Notes: generated by a model not told the origin, from the sequence alone. A DNA stretch of 64,000 nucleotides from Mycoplasmataceae bacterium (GCA_031290395.1 JAITNN010000006.1:152221-216220), one strand, 5' to 3'; shown: positions 9,788 through 24,044, counted from the first letter of the stretch. A program made the numbers and translations.

Positions 9788-12622
9788 TTAACTATGTCAA
9801 ATTATGAATGATATGGTTATCGTTCCTTGGTACATACCTTTGCCAGTGGCGTCTACTGATGTGGTAGTTTTATTTGTAAATTCTAAATCTCCAACCACAA
9901 AATGAGTACCATTTTGTGCATTGATGGCTGCAACTAATGTGCTATCGTTATTGTCCAATAGTACACCAAGATCCGTAAGTGTAATTAATGTGTTAATATC
10001 TGTTGTTTGTTGAATAGATCAATGGTTATTGAGTCCTTTCAAGTCAGATAGAACAATCGTTGATGTAATAGCCACATAAACATAATGAGTGGTAGTGTTG
10101 TTTCATGATGCGAATGCATCCTCCCCAGCAAAGCGATCGCTCATATCAATTCAATTTAAATATAAAGTGGTAATTCCATTACATCCAAAGAATGCTGATG
10201 TACCAATAATTTTTAAATCATTGTCAATAGTCAATGCACCAGAAATATTGGTATTGTCATTAAATGCATAATCAGCTATTCCGTATGTTCCAGTACTTAA
10301 TGTTAAATCTGTAATAGCACTACTATTAGACTCACCAAAGCACCATTTGTGTGTATGTGTTGCATCGGTTACAGAATAGTTTATATTGTTTTCTTCATAA
10401 TATATTAAACTAGTGCATCCTTTAAATGCTGAATTACCAATAGTTTTTATAGTATCTGGAATTAAAAGATTGCCTGTCAAGAGATTACAATTTTGAAATG
10501 CACTTGTACCAATATGGGTTATACCGTTTGAAATAGTTAAACTCCCAGAAATGTTGCTAGATGAACCAAAGAATGCAAGGTTCCCAATTTCCACTTTATA
10601 TACTAAACCATTGCTATCAGATACCAATGAAGGAATCACTAAATTTACAGCAGAATAATCATTTAATCTACCTTGATTATTCATAGCGATTGTATATGTA
10701 CCTTTTGTTTCATCAAGATTGTAATATTCAATTTGACCAGCAGTGTATCCTTGCCAATTTGTTCCATCTAGTTTGTATGGTGCAACTACTATATTAAATG
10801 ATAGCGATACAGTGCCTTGATATTTATCTAGGCCTGTTGCGATTACTGATGTAGTAGTTTTATTTGCGAAAGCTAGATCGCTTGCAACAAATGTTGTACC
10901 GTTTTTAGCATTTATACTGGTGATTAATGTATCGTCATCATTATTAGCCATAGACCCAAGATCAGTTGTGGTAATTAACGTACTAATATCAGTAGAAATC
11001 ACAAATGTAAGATTTTTAGTCCCTTGATATTTACCTTGACCAGTTACCGTTGCAGATGTAGTTGTCTTGCTTGTAAAGATTAAATCATTTGTGGTAAATG
11101 TTGTACCATTTTTGGTATTGATAGAATTAATTAATGTATCATCATCATTATTAACTATGTAGCCAAGGTCGGTTATAGAAATCAACACACTAATATCTGC
11201 TGAAATTACAAATGTAAGATCTACACTACCTTGGTATTTACTTTGACCAGTTACCGTTACTAATGTAGCAGTTTTATTTGTGAAAGCTAGATCGCCAGCA
11301 ACAAAAGTTGTACCGTTTTTAATGTTTATAGAACTAATTAATGTACTATCGTCGTCGTTTGCTATATAGCCAATATCGGTCGTGGTAATTAATGTATTAA
11401 TATTCGCAGAAATTTCAAATGTTAAATTCAAAGTGCCACGATATTGATTTTGTCCAGTCGCCACTACCGATGTAGTTGTTTTATTAGTGAATGTCAAATC
11501 ACCGAGAGTAAAATTAGTGTTATTTTTAGTATTGATAGTAGTAATTAATGTATTATCGTCATTATCAACCATGTAACCAAGGTTAGAAGTTTTAATAAGC
11601 GTGTTGATGTCGGTTGAAATTACAAATGTAAGGTTTATGCTACCTTGGTATTTACCTTGACCAGCTACTGCAACCGAAACATTGGTTTTATTAGTAAAAA
11701 TTAAATCATTGCTATCAAAATTTGTACCGTTCTTAATATTAATAACATCAATTAATGTATTGTCATTATTGTCAATCACATAACCAAGATTACTTGTTGT
11801 AATTAATCCATTGATATCACTTGAGATTTCAAATGTTAAGCTTAATGTCCCACAATATTTATTTTGTCCTATTACAGTCACCGATGTAATGTCTGTGTTC
11901 GTAAAATTTAAATCACCTGTGACAAAATTTGTACCATTTTTAGTATTTATACTAGTAATTAAAGTGTCATCATTATTATTGACTATGTAACCAAGGTTAG
12001 TTACAGTAATCATCGTATTGATATCGGTAGTAATTCCAAATGTAATATTTACATGACCTTGATATTTGCCTTGACCAGTTGCTATTGCTGAAGTGTCGGT
12101 TTTATTAGCAAAACTTAAATCACTTGTAGTAAATGTTGTACCATTTTTTAAATTAATAGAATCGACAAGTGTATTGTTATTATTGTCTACTATATAGTCA
12201 AGATTAGTTACAGTGACTAGTGTGTTAATATCAGTTGAAATCTGGAATGTGATATCTATACTTCCTTGATATTGACCTCTGCCGATTACTGTTGCTGAAG
12301 TATTGGTTTTGTTTGTAACACTTAAATCATCAGAAGAGAAACTAGTATTATTTTTACTATTAATAGCTGAGATTATTGCATCGTCATCATTACTAGAAAC
12401 ATAGTCTAAATCTGTTGAACCAATCATTGTGTTAATATTAGTTGATGAAGGATGACATTGGCTAAGGCCTACTCCTAAACCAACTGCAATACCACCAGCC
12501 GCTAGAGCACCTAATAAGCTCCACAAAATAATGCGTTTCTTTTTATTTTTAGGTGAGGAAAAGAAGAATAACAATCTTTCTTTAACAATTTTTGATGTAT
12601 TTTTTAATTTACTATTTGTCAT
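9788..12622 (-). CDS. Giant repeat surface protein with BspA-type leucine-rich repeats
   Basis: A 944-residue protein. The N-terminus is basic, followed by a hydrophobic segment (residues about 33-53) ending LSQC, a signal anchor or weak lipobox. Residues about 63-612 are eight tandem copies of a ~69-residue module (pattern NTLI..TDLGYI..DDDTLI..IN.KNGT.F...DL.FTNKT...TGQ.KYQG...LTF.IS). Then come about 180 residues of BspA-type LRR_5 repeats (GTSAFQNC, GNSAFKGC, GTSAFFGC). After an in-frame TGA near 10149 a ninth copy of the 69-residue module closes the protein. Such proteins are adhesins or host-binding proteins in mucosal and protist-associated bacteria. It is last in a four-gene operon and overlaps the preceding gene by 11 bases. 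No ligand can be inferred. Confidence 0.8.
10787..12436 (-). repeat. Eight tandem ~207-bp coding repeats
   Basis: Eight consecutive diverged copies of a ~69-codon unit within the 944-residue surface protein; a ninth copy is at about 9790-9985 after the LRR block. Copies differ by many substitutions but share spacing and the KNGT, DL.FTNKT and YQG signatures. The array could expand or contract by recombination. Confidence 0.8.
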
Positions 12623-15386
12623 ATCATGTGTCCATAACCATTTCTGCGAGAGATATCGCTATATCAATAATTGAGCATACTGTTGCACACACAATTAACC
12701 CTTGAACTACACAACTAGCATTAAAAATACGTACTCTCCCTCTTACGGTTGCGTTTTCACTAATTGCGTGCACTCTTTCTACCCCTAAAGCATTTTCTGC
12801 TCTAGAGAAATTTCTATCAAATGGATCATGTGCTAATCTATGATTTGCCATTTGTTGAAGCCTTTGATCCATATCTTGAACAGTTGCTTCAAGTTTTGTC
12901 AATAGACGATTATTGTTCCATTTCACAAAAAATCCGTTACCAAATATTCCTCAAGCATTAGCAGCTAAGTGCCCGGCTCAAAGAAATACATCTTCAACAA
13001 TTCTGCCTGTAGAATCTTTTGTAAAATCTAATACTCGATTGTCAGAGAAAATATAATCTTTAATATCTTTAGCAGTCTCATCTGTTCAAACATTTGTATA
13101 GTTAATGCCTAGAGTAAATTCAAAGTCCAGTAATTTGGGAGCGTCATTAAACATTTTTGCTCTAATAACATGAAGCTTCTTAGCCACATTTACCTTGTCA
13201 TTTAAATTTAATCTTGGATCATTTATTAAATCTTTTAGATTACAACGGTTGTATTTGTCTTTATATTCTTGATCATTGGACATCAAGTTATAAGCACTAG
13301 AAACAGAGTCACTATTTTCTTGAACCTTAAATAAGTCGTCTTCATAATCAAAGCGTTTTTTTCTATCATTACAATCATATGCTTGTTTAATCACTTCAGA
13401 AGCATAGTACCCATCTAAGGTAGCGGCTGCAGCAGACATTGCTGCATCTAAAGCCGTTTTGGGGGATATTGTACAAATTGCTAACACGCCTAAGGCGATG
13501 CTGCATGTTGCAACAGCGGCTGCAGCCACTGCTTGACTATCGGAAAGCACCAAATCAGTGATAAGAAAATCATTTGTTTTTTGGCGCATAGTTTTATTTT
13601 CAACAAGATCATAGTTTGCATAAAATTGTTGCGCAGTTCCAAAAGCATCAATCAAATCAGCATCTAATGTTCCTGAAGCTATTTCATTACCAATAGTAGG
13701 ATCAATATTGTAAGCAATGTTGATGCTATCATAATTAGTACCATTGATAATTCATGGGATATATTTCACAACTATATCTTGTGTTGAATCTGTGCCATCT
13801 ATAGAGTTGTAAATCGTAGCATTTCTATCTACATATGCTCAAGATGCCGCAAGTGAATCCATATCTTTATTGGTATTTACATCAACTGCCACTAACGCTA
13901 ATTCTTGATTAGTATGTTGTTGACTATCAAATGTTGGCTTAGGAATATCGATATAGTCATTGGGATTCAAAATTAACGGGTGATTTTGTAAATCATAATC
14001 ACCGGTGCTTGAATCTAAATATGCTGTAGAGAGTATTTGATCTAGAAGCGTGCGTTGTGAAGCTGATGCATCAAACCAAAGTCCTTGTTCGTTTGGCACA
14101 GTAGCTGAATTATTAATTGTGAATTGATAGCCAGAATAATAAGTATGTTGCGCAATGTAATTGTAATATTCAGTTTGGTTCACTTTTAAATTAACTGTAA
14201 TATCATCATCTTGAGTTTGCTGATTGGTGTCGCTTCATAAAACATTTTTGGGGTTATTATCGGTTGCTACTCCTAATTGAAGTGATAACTTACATATATG
14301 AGAATCAGCAGTAACATTTTTACCATCAATTTTGACATGTAATTGATAACCTGGTAATACATCAGCAATCCCGTAACTAGAAGCAGCATCTTCTAGACTG
14401 GTAAATGATTGATTGACAGTTATTCTGCTAAGAACATCTTGGTCATATTGTCCAAGAGTAGCATCAATAGCTGGAATATCGTCTAATAAATATTCACTAA
14501 AATCTGCTCCGACTGTTTTGTCATATTGATAATCAAATAAATACTGCAAATCATTTTCGTCAACTTCACTTCCAACATCATATTTTCCATTGGCTGTGTA
14601 ATCTTTCATAAAACCAACGAATATCCCATCATCTTTGGTCGTTAGTTTTTCATTAAGGATATTTTCAGCATAAGTTAACACAGCTTTTAATTGTGCTTGT
14701 TTTGCAATATCTTGTTGATTACCGTAAGCACGATTCATTTGAAGACATTCATTTTTAGCAGAGGCTTGAATAGATGGGTCATTAGCTATTGCTAAACCCA
14801 AATCCACATCTGAATAATAGTTAGCTTCAGCGTTTGGTAAAATCACATCAAGCATTTCATCGGTAACATCGGCTACAAATTGTTGAGATTCACCATTCTT
14901 TAATAAAGTTTGCGCAACTTGCGGAACGGTTTGATTTTTAAAATCATTGAAGTCAGCAATATTGACGCCCAATTTTTTAGATTCTTGTTTTACATAATTA
15001 AGTATTTCATCATTGGTTGCTGGTGTTAATGTATTGCCTTGTTTTTGTGATTTAAAAGATTTAACATTGGTTTTAAAAGTACCCACAAGTTTTTTTATGT
15101 CAGCATCTTTTGCTCAGACAGATTTCAATTCAAGTTGCATTTTATCGGCAACGGCGTTTACGTAGTCATCAATTCTAGTGTCTGTAATATTAGTGCCATT
15201 AGAAGTATCATGGGTATATCTACCGATTGATCTATTGTTATTTAAAGTCGCACTATTGCTAGATATTGTTTGTGTTGTATTATTTATAGAATTAATAATA
15301 CCAATAGCGCAACCACTGCATATTGCTGCAGCAGAAATCATTAACATATATTTCTTTAATATTCTTGATGTTTTGTTTCTTTTCAT
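12612..15386 (-). CDS. Large surface lipoprotein, tandem paralog 1
   Basis: One 924-residue reading frame once TGA is read as Trp; the standard code would cut it into several pieces. The signal peptide ends in a lipobox (AAAICSGC, Cys near residue 25). The middle has two Ala/Cys-rich hydrophobic stretches about residues 595-640 (AVATCSIALGVLAICT, then ALDAAMSAAAATLDGYY), and another hydrophobic stretch precedes the C-terminus (GLIVCATVCSIIDIAI). The rest is soluble and helical, with no family I recognise. A GAGG ribosome site precedes the ATG at 15386. It is about 80% similar by eye to the next upstream gene, a recent tandem duplication, and ends TGGTACGACAAA-like (after a Trp TGA) inside the start of the repeat-protein gene. 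Membrane insertion or pore formation by the internal hydrophobic pair is only a guess. Confidence 0.8.
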
Positions 15387-15411
15387 ATTTTCCTCTACTC
15401 AAAGTTTGTTT

Positions 15412-18228
15412 CTATTCAAACCAGCTATCCATAACCAATTGTGCAAGAGATGCGCCCATACCGATGATGGTACCAACAACTGTACAAACGATAAGACCTT
15501 GGGTTACACAGCTTGCATTAAATGCAACAACATTAGCTTCGTAAATCCTAATTCTTGCAGCATTTGCAGTAGTGTCTGCTTCAATACCAGCTATGTCACC
15601 TGTTACTTGCGCAAGCCGTTGGCCTTGTCGCGTTCCGTCATCAGCAGCGGCACCAGCCTCAGTTAAATGACGTACTTCGGCACGCATTGGACCTATCGCA
15701 ACATCATTAGCATTGTTAATTTCTCTTAATGCATTTACAAGTTTATTTACCTTCCAATTTACATATCAAGAAGTAGTCACTATTGCGCAGACGTTGGCTG
15801 CTAAATAACCAACTCAAGTCGTCATGTGAACAGCAGTAGCTTTACCAGAATCATTTGTGAAATCTAGAACTTTATTGTCAGAGAAAATGTATTCCTTAAT
15901 TTTGTTAGCTGTTCCATCATTTCAAATGTTTGTGTAGTCAATTCCTTTAGTAAATTCAAAGTCCATTAATGTTGGTGCGCTAACAAACATTTGTGCTCTA
16001 ATAGCGTGAAGTTTCTTAGCTACATTGACTTTGTCATTTAAATTTAATCTCGGATCATTAATAAGATCTTTTAGATTACAACGATTGTATTTATCTTTAT
16101 ATTCCTGATCATTTGACATCAAGTTATAAGCGTGAGAAGTAGCATCGCTATTCTCTTTAGTCTTAAATAAATTATCTTCGTAATCAAAACGATCTTTTCT
16201 AACTGAACAATCATATGCTTGCTTAACAACTTCGTATGCATAATAGCCATCCATAGCAGCCGCTGCGGCAGCCATCGCTGCATCTAAAGCAGTTTTAACT
16301 GACACTGTGCAAATTGCCATAACGCCCAAGGCGATACTGCATGTTGCAACAGCGGTAGCGGCAATAGCTTGACTATCAGATAGTATGAGATCAGCAGTAG
16401 TAAAATCGTTTACTTTATTGCGAGTATTGCTATTTTCAGGAAGGTTATAGTTTGCATAAAATTGTTGCGCGGTTCCAAAAGCATCAATCAAATCAGCATC
16501 TAATGTTCCTGAAGCTATTTCGTTGCCAATAGTAGGATCAATATTGTAAGCAATGTTGATGCTATCGTAATTTGTACCGTTGATAATCCATGGAATACGT
16601 TTCACTACAATATCTTGTGTTGAATATGTATCATCTACTGAATTATAGATGGTAGCATTTCTATCTACATATGCTCAGGATGTTGTAAGCGAATCTTTAT
16701 CTTTGTTTGTATTAACATCGGTTGCTACTAACGCTAATTCTTGATTAGTGTGTTGCTGACTATCAAATGTTGGCTTAGGAATATCAGTATAGTCATGAGG
16801 GTTCAAAATTAATGGGTGATTTTGTAAATCATAATCACCAGTGCTTGAATCTACATATGCTGTAGAGAGTATTTGATCTAGAAGCGTTCGTTGTGAAGCT
16901 GTCGTATCGAACCAAAGACCTTGTTCATTTGGCACGGTAGCTGAATCATTAATTACAAATTGATAACCAGGATAATAAGTGTGCTGTGCAATATAGTCGT
17001 AATGTTCAGCTTTACTTACTTTTAAATTAACAGAGATGTTATCATCTTGAGTTTGTTGATTGGTGTCGCTTCATAAAACATTCTTGGGGTCATTATCAGT
17101 TGCTACCCCTAATTGAAGTGATAATTTGCAATAATGAGAATCAGATGTTACATCTTTCCCATCAATTTTGACATGCACTTGGTAACCAGGTAATATGTCA
17201 GCAATCCCATAACTAGAAGCTGCATCTTCTAAATTAGTAAAGGGTTGATTTATTGTTATTCTGCCAAGGACATCTTGATCGTATTGCCCAAGAGTAACAT
17301 CTATGGTTGGAATGTCATCTAATGAATATTCACTAAAGTCAGCACCAACTGTTTTGTCATATTGATAATCAAATAAATACTGTAAATCATTTTCATCAAC
17401 TTCACTTCCAACGTCATATTTTCCATCGGCTGCGTAATCTTTCATAAAACCAACAAATGTCCCTTCACTCTTTGTTGTCAATTTGTCATTAAGAATACTT
17501 TCAGTGTAAGATAACACAGCTTTTAATTGTGCTTGTTTTGCAATATCTTGTTGGTCGCCGTAAGCATGATTCATTCGTAGACATTCATTTTTAGCAGAGG
17601 CTTGAATAGATTGATCATTAGCAATTGCGAGACCTAAATCTACATCTGAATAATAGTTAGCCTCAGCATTTGGTAAAATCACATCAAGCATTTCATTAGT
17701 AACATCAGCTACAAATTGTTGAGATTCACCATTCTTTAATAAAGTTTGTGCAACTTGCGGAATAGTTTGATTCTTAAAATCATTGAAGTCAGCAATATTA
17801 ACGCCCAATTTTTTAGATTCTTGTTTTGCATAGTTGAGTATTTCACTATTTGTATCTGGTGTTAATGTATTGCCTTGTTTTTGTTGCTTTTGAATCCTAA
17901 AAGATTTAACATTAGTTTTAAAAGTACCCACAAGTTTTTTTATGTCAGCATCTTTTGTTCAGACAGATTTCAATTCAAGTTGCAATTTATCGGCAACGGC
18001 ATTTACATAGTCATCAATTCTAGCATCCGTAACATTAGCACCGCTAGAAATATCGTGAGCATACTTGCCTATTGATCTCTTGTTATTTAATGTTGTGCTA
18101 CTAGAAATAGTTTGTGTCGTATTGTTTACGGCATTAATAATGCCAATAGCGCAACCACCGCATACGGTTGCAGATGAGATAATTAGCATAAAGTTTTTTA
18201 GTGTTTTTAATATTTTGTTTGTTTTCAT
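15412..18228 (-). CDS. Large surface lipoprotein, tandem paralog 2
   Basis: A 938-residue protein with the same architecture as the 12612-15386 gene: lipobox (ATVCGGC), long helical ectodomain, paired Ala-rich hydrophobic segments in the middle (QAIAATAVATCSIALGVMAI) and a hydrophobic C-terminal stretch (GLIVCTVVGTIIGMGASL). The start is set at the second Met, 18228, because AAGAGGA lies just upstream; the upstream Met at 18249 has no such site. The two copies are nearly identical in blocks (for example KDKYNRCNLKDLINDPRLN) and divergent near the C-terminus, where this copy has an extra stretch. The gap to paralog 1 is 25 bases, so they share a transcript. Function unknown; surface location is supported by the lipobox. 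Confidence 0.8.
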
Positions 18229-18270
18229 ATAGTCCTCTTGATTTTTCATTGTAATGTTAGTTAGATCTTT

Positions 18271-19563
18271 TTAATGCCAGTAGCCAAATTTTCAGCCTAC
18301 ATCTTGTCCAAATAATTGAATATTAATGCTTGAATAATTGCCAACTTGATACCCACCATCGGAATTGTAAATAATAAGTAGTGCTGGTTCCCCCTTTGAA
18401 TCGTACCCACTCAAATCAATTTCAGGATCTTGCGGCTTATCAAACAAACTACCAGAGCACGATACCGTGGCTTTATTTGTTTGTAGGAATGTCAACAAAT
18501 CATCCCCTTGGGGCCTATTTTTTACATATTCACCATCGAATCTTTGAAAGCTCAGATGCTTTTCATCCAATGGTATGATTTCTTTAACTGCTTGTTGATT
18601 GTTATAGAAATAATTTTTTTCATCATCTGTAATAAGCAATTTGGAATTAACCATACCAGCAATTTGTTGTGCTTGGCTAGTGTTGGTACTATTTAATAAA
18701 TCTGTAATTGGTTTTTCAGCAGTTGTGTCATCACCACTATAAAAATCATTTCATGTATGTGGTTCATCTCAATATCCGTCATAATGTGTGTTTAAAGTTA
18801 CTGATAGTCTAAAGGTAAAATCATTGCTTGGATCTATTCTTAAATTGTAGATACCACTACTATCTTTCATAACTTGAACAATGTCAAAAATACTTTTGCC
18901 ATCGTCAATTTTATAATTCATGCTAAAGTGTGCATGAAATTTGGAGGTGAATATATTTGGATAGAACTCATCTGTTTTTCAAGTAAAACTATTCCCCGCT
19001 AATGAATTAGTTAAATCTTCATTACTATTATTTTTGTCTCACAAGTCATCATTAATTGCATATGTTGGTTGAGTGATGTTATTCCAAAATTGTTCAAGTG
19101 GTACACAATTCTTGTAATACACAGAACCGAATTCTAATAGATTAGAAGAATTAATTGTACCAAGGCCAAATTTAATATTTGTTAATAACGGACGACCATC
19201 TGTGCTAATTTTACTATCCCCTAATGCAGCTTCTCTTAATGATGCTCACGAGTCTTTGCGTCAACCACTAGCAAAACTATTATCGTATTGAATTAAATAG
19301 ATATCTTTTTGCACAATAAAGTTGTAATCAAAATGGCTAAGATTATCAGATGTCGTAAATTCTGCATCATCTAATCTAGCTTTCGTCCAAGATTTATGTC
19401 CTAAATCAAATGCTTGTCTTGTATCTAGACCATCACTAGATTTGCAAGTTGTGTTTTGACTATTAGTTTTATTATCTTGCTGTTGTATTGATGAAACCGT
19501 TGCAGCAGCTCCAACCCCCACACACGCAATACTAGATAATATCACTGCTCATTTCTTTTTCAT
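18271..19563 (-). CDS. Surface lipoprotein, first gene of the 19.6-9.8 kb operon
   Basis: A 430-residue protein beginning MKKKWAVILSSIACVGVGAA, with a short signal and possible lipidated Cys at residue 14; the Trp codon is TGA. The body is rich in Asp, Asn, Ser and aromatic residues, as in secreted mollicute proteins, and shows no catalytic motif I recognise. It ends TAA at 18271-18273, 42 bases before the start of paralog 2. It diverges from dnaK across a 165-base region holding the CIRCE operator, so its promoter must lie there too; heat-shock control of this operon is possible but not shown. Confidence 0.7.
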
Positions 19564-19643
19564 ACCATTACCTCTTCTTCTGTTTTAAATATAAGTTTGT
19601 ATAGTTGACAAAAACTACAACTTATAGTTGAGATATAAATAAT

Positions 19644-21486
<1,843 letters not shown>

Positions 21487-21498
21487 ATTGACTATTAA

Positions 21499-21539
21499 AA
21501 AATCATGGCTGCGAGTTCTCTCCTCAAGGCCATGATTTT
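21499..21539. terminator. Bidirectional terminator between dnaK and dhaL
   Basis: An 11-bp perfect stem (aaaatcatggc / gccatgatttt) around a 19-nt loop, flanked by A and T runs. It separates two convergent genes 8-60 bases from their stops. Confidence 0.7.
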
Positions 21540-21549
21540 GTTTTGTGTG

Positions 21550-22146
21550 TTATCCCAATAATGCTTCAAAAATTAAAACAATCGCATTACTTCCGGCATC
21601 CATATGTCCTAATGCACGATCCCCTAAATATGATGCTCGGCCACGAAGTGCATGCATTTGTGCTGTGGCTTTTGCACCTTGTTTGGCACCTTCATATGCT
21701 GAATGAAAATCCAAATGGTGTAAGGTGGAATTTCTTAAAGCTTCGTATGCTGGAATCATAGCGTCAATTAAAGTTTTCTCACCAGGTTTAGCACCACCAA
21801 GTTTTTGAATACCATTCTTAGCATTCTCTAAAGCATCAGCTAATGATTTATTATTAATTTCTTTTGCGTTACTTAAAGTGTCACCAATCCTCATTAAGGA
21901 AATAGCAAATAATTGTCCAGATGAACCACCAATTTTAAAAGAGAATAATTTACCGCATTGTAACATTGCTTCACGTAGAGGTAAATCTTTTCATGAAGAA
22001 GCATTATTCATTAACAATTGAAACCCATTAGTAATGTTACTACCAAAATCACCATCGCCAATGGCAGCATCTAATTTATTTAAGTAAAGGGTATTTGCTG
22101 ATATTTTTTTATTAATTCTATCTATTGCTTCATAAAGTGTGTACAT
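21550..22146 (-). CDS. dhaL: DhaL-type ADP-binding kinase subunit
   Basis: A 198-residue all-helical DAK2/DhaL protein. The Mg-nucleotide motif DAAIGDGDFG is near residue 27, GGSSGQLF near 74, and the C-terminal GDRALGHMDAGSNA near 180 supplies further phosphate-binding residues. In known systems DhaL transfers phosphate from ATP, or from PTS protein DhaM, to dihydroxyacetone held by DhaK. No dhaK or dhaM is adjacent; instead it overlaps the GNAT gene by one base (TAATG) in a housekeeping operon. It may partner a distant DhaK-like protein such as a fatty acid kinase component; the window does not settle this. Confidence 0.8.
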
Positions 22147-22565
22147 TATTGTGTTTTCCTTTCCATTATTATTGCATCATTATTATTGTTATAGTATTTT
22201 TTTCGAACACCAATGTGTTGGAACCCTAATTTATGATACAAATTAATCGCCGGTTTATTTAATTCATTAACTTCTAAATAAAAAATACGATTATGATATT
22301 TACTCTCTAAAAACCCTAAAAGTTTAACTGCAAACCCTTTTTGTCTATATGGTTGTGTGGTAAAGATTTTCACAATATCTATTTCTTTCTCAGACACTGT
22401 AGTAAATAAATAAGAAATTAATTCATTGTTAATAAACTCACCAAGATTACAATAATTTTTATTAGATAGCATTTTAGTGATCTGGTCTAATGTTAAACAA
22501 TGATTATCGAATTGTTCATATTCCATAATCTGTTGAGTATCTTGAATTGTTAGTTCTCTAATCAT
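22146..22565 (-). CDS. rimI: GNAT acetyltransferase (RimI-like)
   Basis: A 139-residue GNAT-fold protein with an acetyl-CoA pyrophosphate loop TQPYRQKGFAVKLL near residue 72 and the C-terminal NKPAINLYHKLGF motif characteristic of RimI, which acetylates the N-terminus of ribosomal protein S18. It follows tsaB with a 1-base gap, the classical tsaB-rimI pairing, which supports the assignment. Overlap with dhaL is TAATG. No TGA codon interrupts it. Substrate specificity is inferred from context. Confidence 0.75.
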   Translation of the reverse strand: MIRELTIQDTQQIMEYEQFDNHCLTLDQITKMLSNKNYCNLGEFINNELISYLFTTVSEKEIDIVKIFTTQPYRQKGFAVKLLGFLESKYHNRIFYLEVNELNKPAINLYHKLGFQHIGVRKKYYNNNNDAIIMERKTQ

Positions 22566-22566
22566 C

Positions 22567-23133
22567 TTACACCGCCTCTTTTATATATAACGGTGTTAAT
22601 GCATCAATGTTTTTTACTAGTTTAAAATTTTGAAGGTGGAACACTAGATTATCAAATACATCAACCGATTTATATTGTATGAATATATCCTTATTACGAT
22701 GTTTCTTAACTAATGATTCCGCTTGTGTTCCATCAATCATTGTTGGTTTGCTTATCGGTTTATTATTTTTATACATACCAAAATAGAAGTTATTACCTTT
22801 GGCATCCAACAAAGAAACTCCATTGCCTTTTGGTAGTTGCAATAACAATGAATTAATTTGATAAATCTTAGCGCCATTAGTCAATGCTCATGCTTTTGCT
22901 ACAATCGTGCCGATGCGAACGCCAGTAAAACTACCAGGGCCAATAACAACTAATATTTTTTTAATATCTTTTTGTTTAATTTTTGCTTTTTCAATTAACG
23001 AATCTATGTGCTCAACTACCACATCCGTTAAATTATTGTGTGTTCTCACTGAAGATTTTACAACAATCTTAGCGTTTTTTAAAATTGCTAGATTGCAATA
23101 GTCTTGGGTTGTGTCAACAAATAAACTAAACAT
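22567..23133 (-). CDS. tsaB: tRNA threonylcarbamoyladenosine biosynthesis protein TsaB
   Basis: A 188-residue ASKHA-fold protein. The N-terminus LFVDTTQDYCNLAIL and the motif VVIGPGSFTGVRIG near residue 65 are diagnostic of TsaB (YeaZ). It lacks the metal-binding His pair of TsaD and acts as scaffold of the TsaD-TsaB-TsaE complex that makes t6A37 in ANN-reading tRNAs. A TGA at 22885-22887 reads as Trp and joins what otherwise appear as two ORFs. It overlaps the pseudouridine synthase stop by one base and is followed by rimI. Confidence 0.88.
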
Positions 23134-24044
23134 TATTTATCGCCTCGTAATTCTAATTTTAATCCTTGAAAAGTTTTATCAGGTTCACTTTTAAAGGTCA
23201 TCACTTCCTTGGTAGTTGGATGAACAAATGATAAAAAGTATGCATGTAAAAATTGACCGTAATTTTTATATCCATCATATGTTCCATATAGTTCGTCATT
23301 ATATATAGGGTGATGAATATAGGCCATGTGAACACGAATTTGATGGGTTCTACCAGTCAGTAAAAAACATTCAACTAGAGCGGCACTAGGATAGTTTTCT
23401 AAAATTGTTACTTCTGTTTGTGCAAGTTTTGCTTTAGCACTATCGCTTACAACCATTCTTAATTCATTTTGGGTACTTCTATCAATTGGAGCTTTGATTA
23501 ATAGAAATTTATCTTTAAAATCGTTATGTACAATTGCTAAATATTTACGAATGATATGTTTTAGCTTAATTTGTTTTGATAAATTATCATAAGCTTTTTT
23601 ATTTTTAGCGAAAATCAATAAACCTGATGTGTCTCGATCCAGACGGTGGAGTACTCCTGGACGTAATTTATCGTCAAAATCACTTACCTTTATTTTTTTA
23701 AGCAATACGTTAACGACTGTGTCTTGCTCATTGAATGTTGTAGGGTGTACCAACATGTGTTTTGGTTTATTTACAACAATAACATCTTTATCTTCAAAAA
23801 CTATTTCTATTTTTGCTTTTGAAGATATTAATTTTGCTGATGTTGGCTTATCGGATTCTTTAATTTCAATTATTGAACCGTTGTCAATGAGTTGTCCCTT
23901 TTTAAAAGCTAATACATCGTTAACAAAAATTAATTGCTGATCAAATAATTTATCAATGTAACTACGATTTTGTTTGAGTGAATTAGTAAGAAACTTATCT
24001 AATCGAGTTTTTTCTTTAAGGTTTTGGACTTTGAGTTTGCTCAT
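23133..24044 (-). CDS. RluA/RluD-family 23S rRNA pseudouridine synthase
   Basis: A 303-residue enzyme with an N-terminal S4 RNA-binding domain (RLDKFLTNSL near residue 13) and a pseudouridine synthase core containing the catalytic Asp in HRLDRDTSGLLIFA near residue 138. The later motif TGRTHQIRVHMAYIHHPI is typical of the RluA family. It isomerises uridines in rRNA, most likely large-subunit helix 69 sites as RluD does (inference). The start at 24044 overlaps the end of lspA by 29 bases; this lspA-rluD arrangement is common in Firmicutes and mollicutes. Confidence 0.9.
   Translation of the reverse strand: MSKLKVQNLKEKTRLDKFLTNSLKQNRSYIDKLFDQQLIFVNDVLAFKKGQLIDNGSIIEIKESDKPTSAKLISSKAKIEIVFEDKDVIVVNKPKHMLVHPTTFNEQDTVVNVLLKKIKVSDFDDKLRPGVLHRLDRDTSGLLIFAKNKKAYDNLSKQIKLKHIIRKYLAIVHNDFKDKFLLIKAPIDRSTQNELRMVVSDSAKAKLAQTEVTILENYPSAALVECFLLTGRTHQIRVHMAYIHHPIYNDELYGTYDGYKNYGQFLHAYFLSFVHPTTKEVMTFKSEPDKTFQGLKLELRGDK

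Noticed and set aside
12612..18249. Apparent chains of short broken ORFs between 12.6 and 18.2 kb
   Set aside because: All pieces are in one frame and joined by TGA. With UGA as Trp they form two intact genes.
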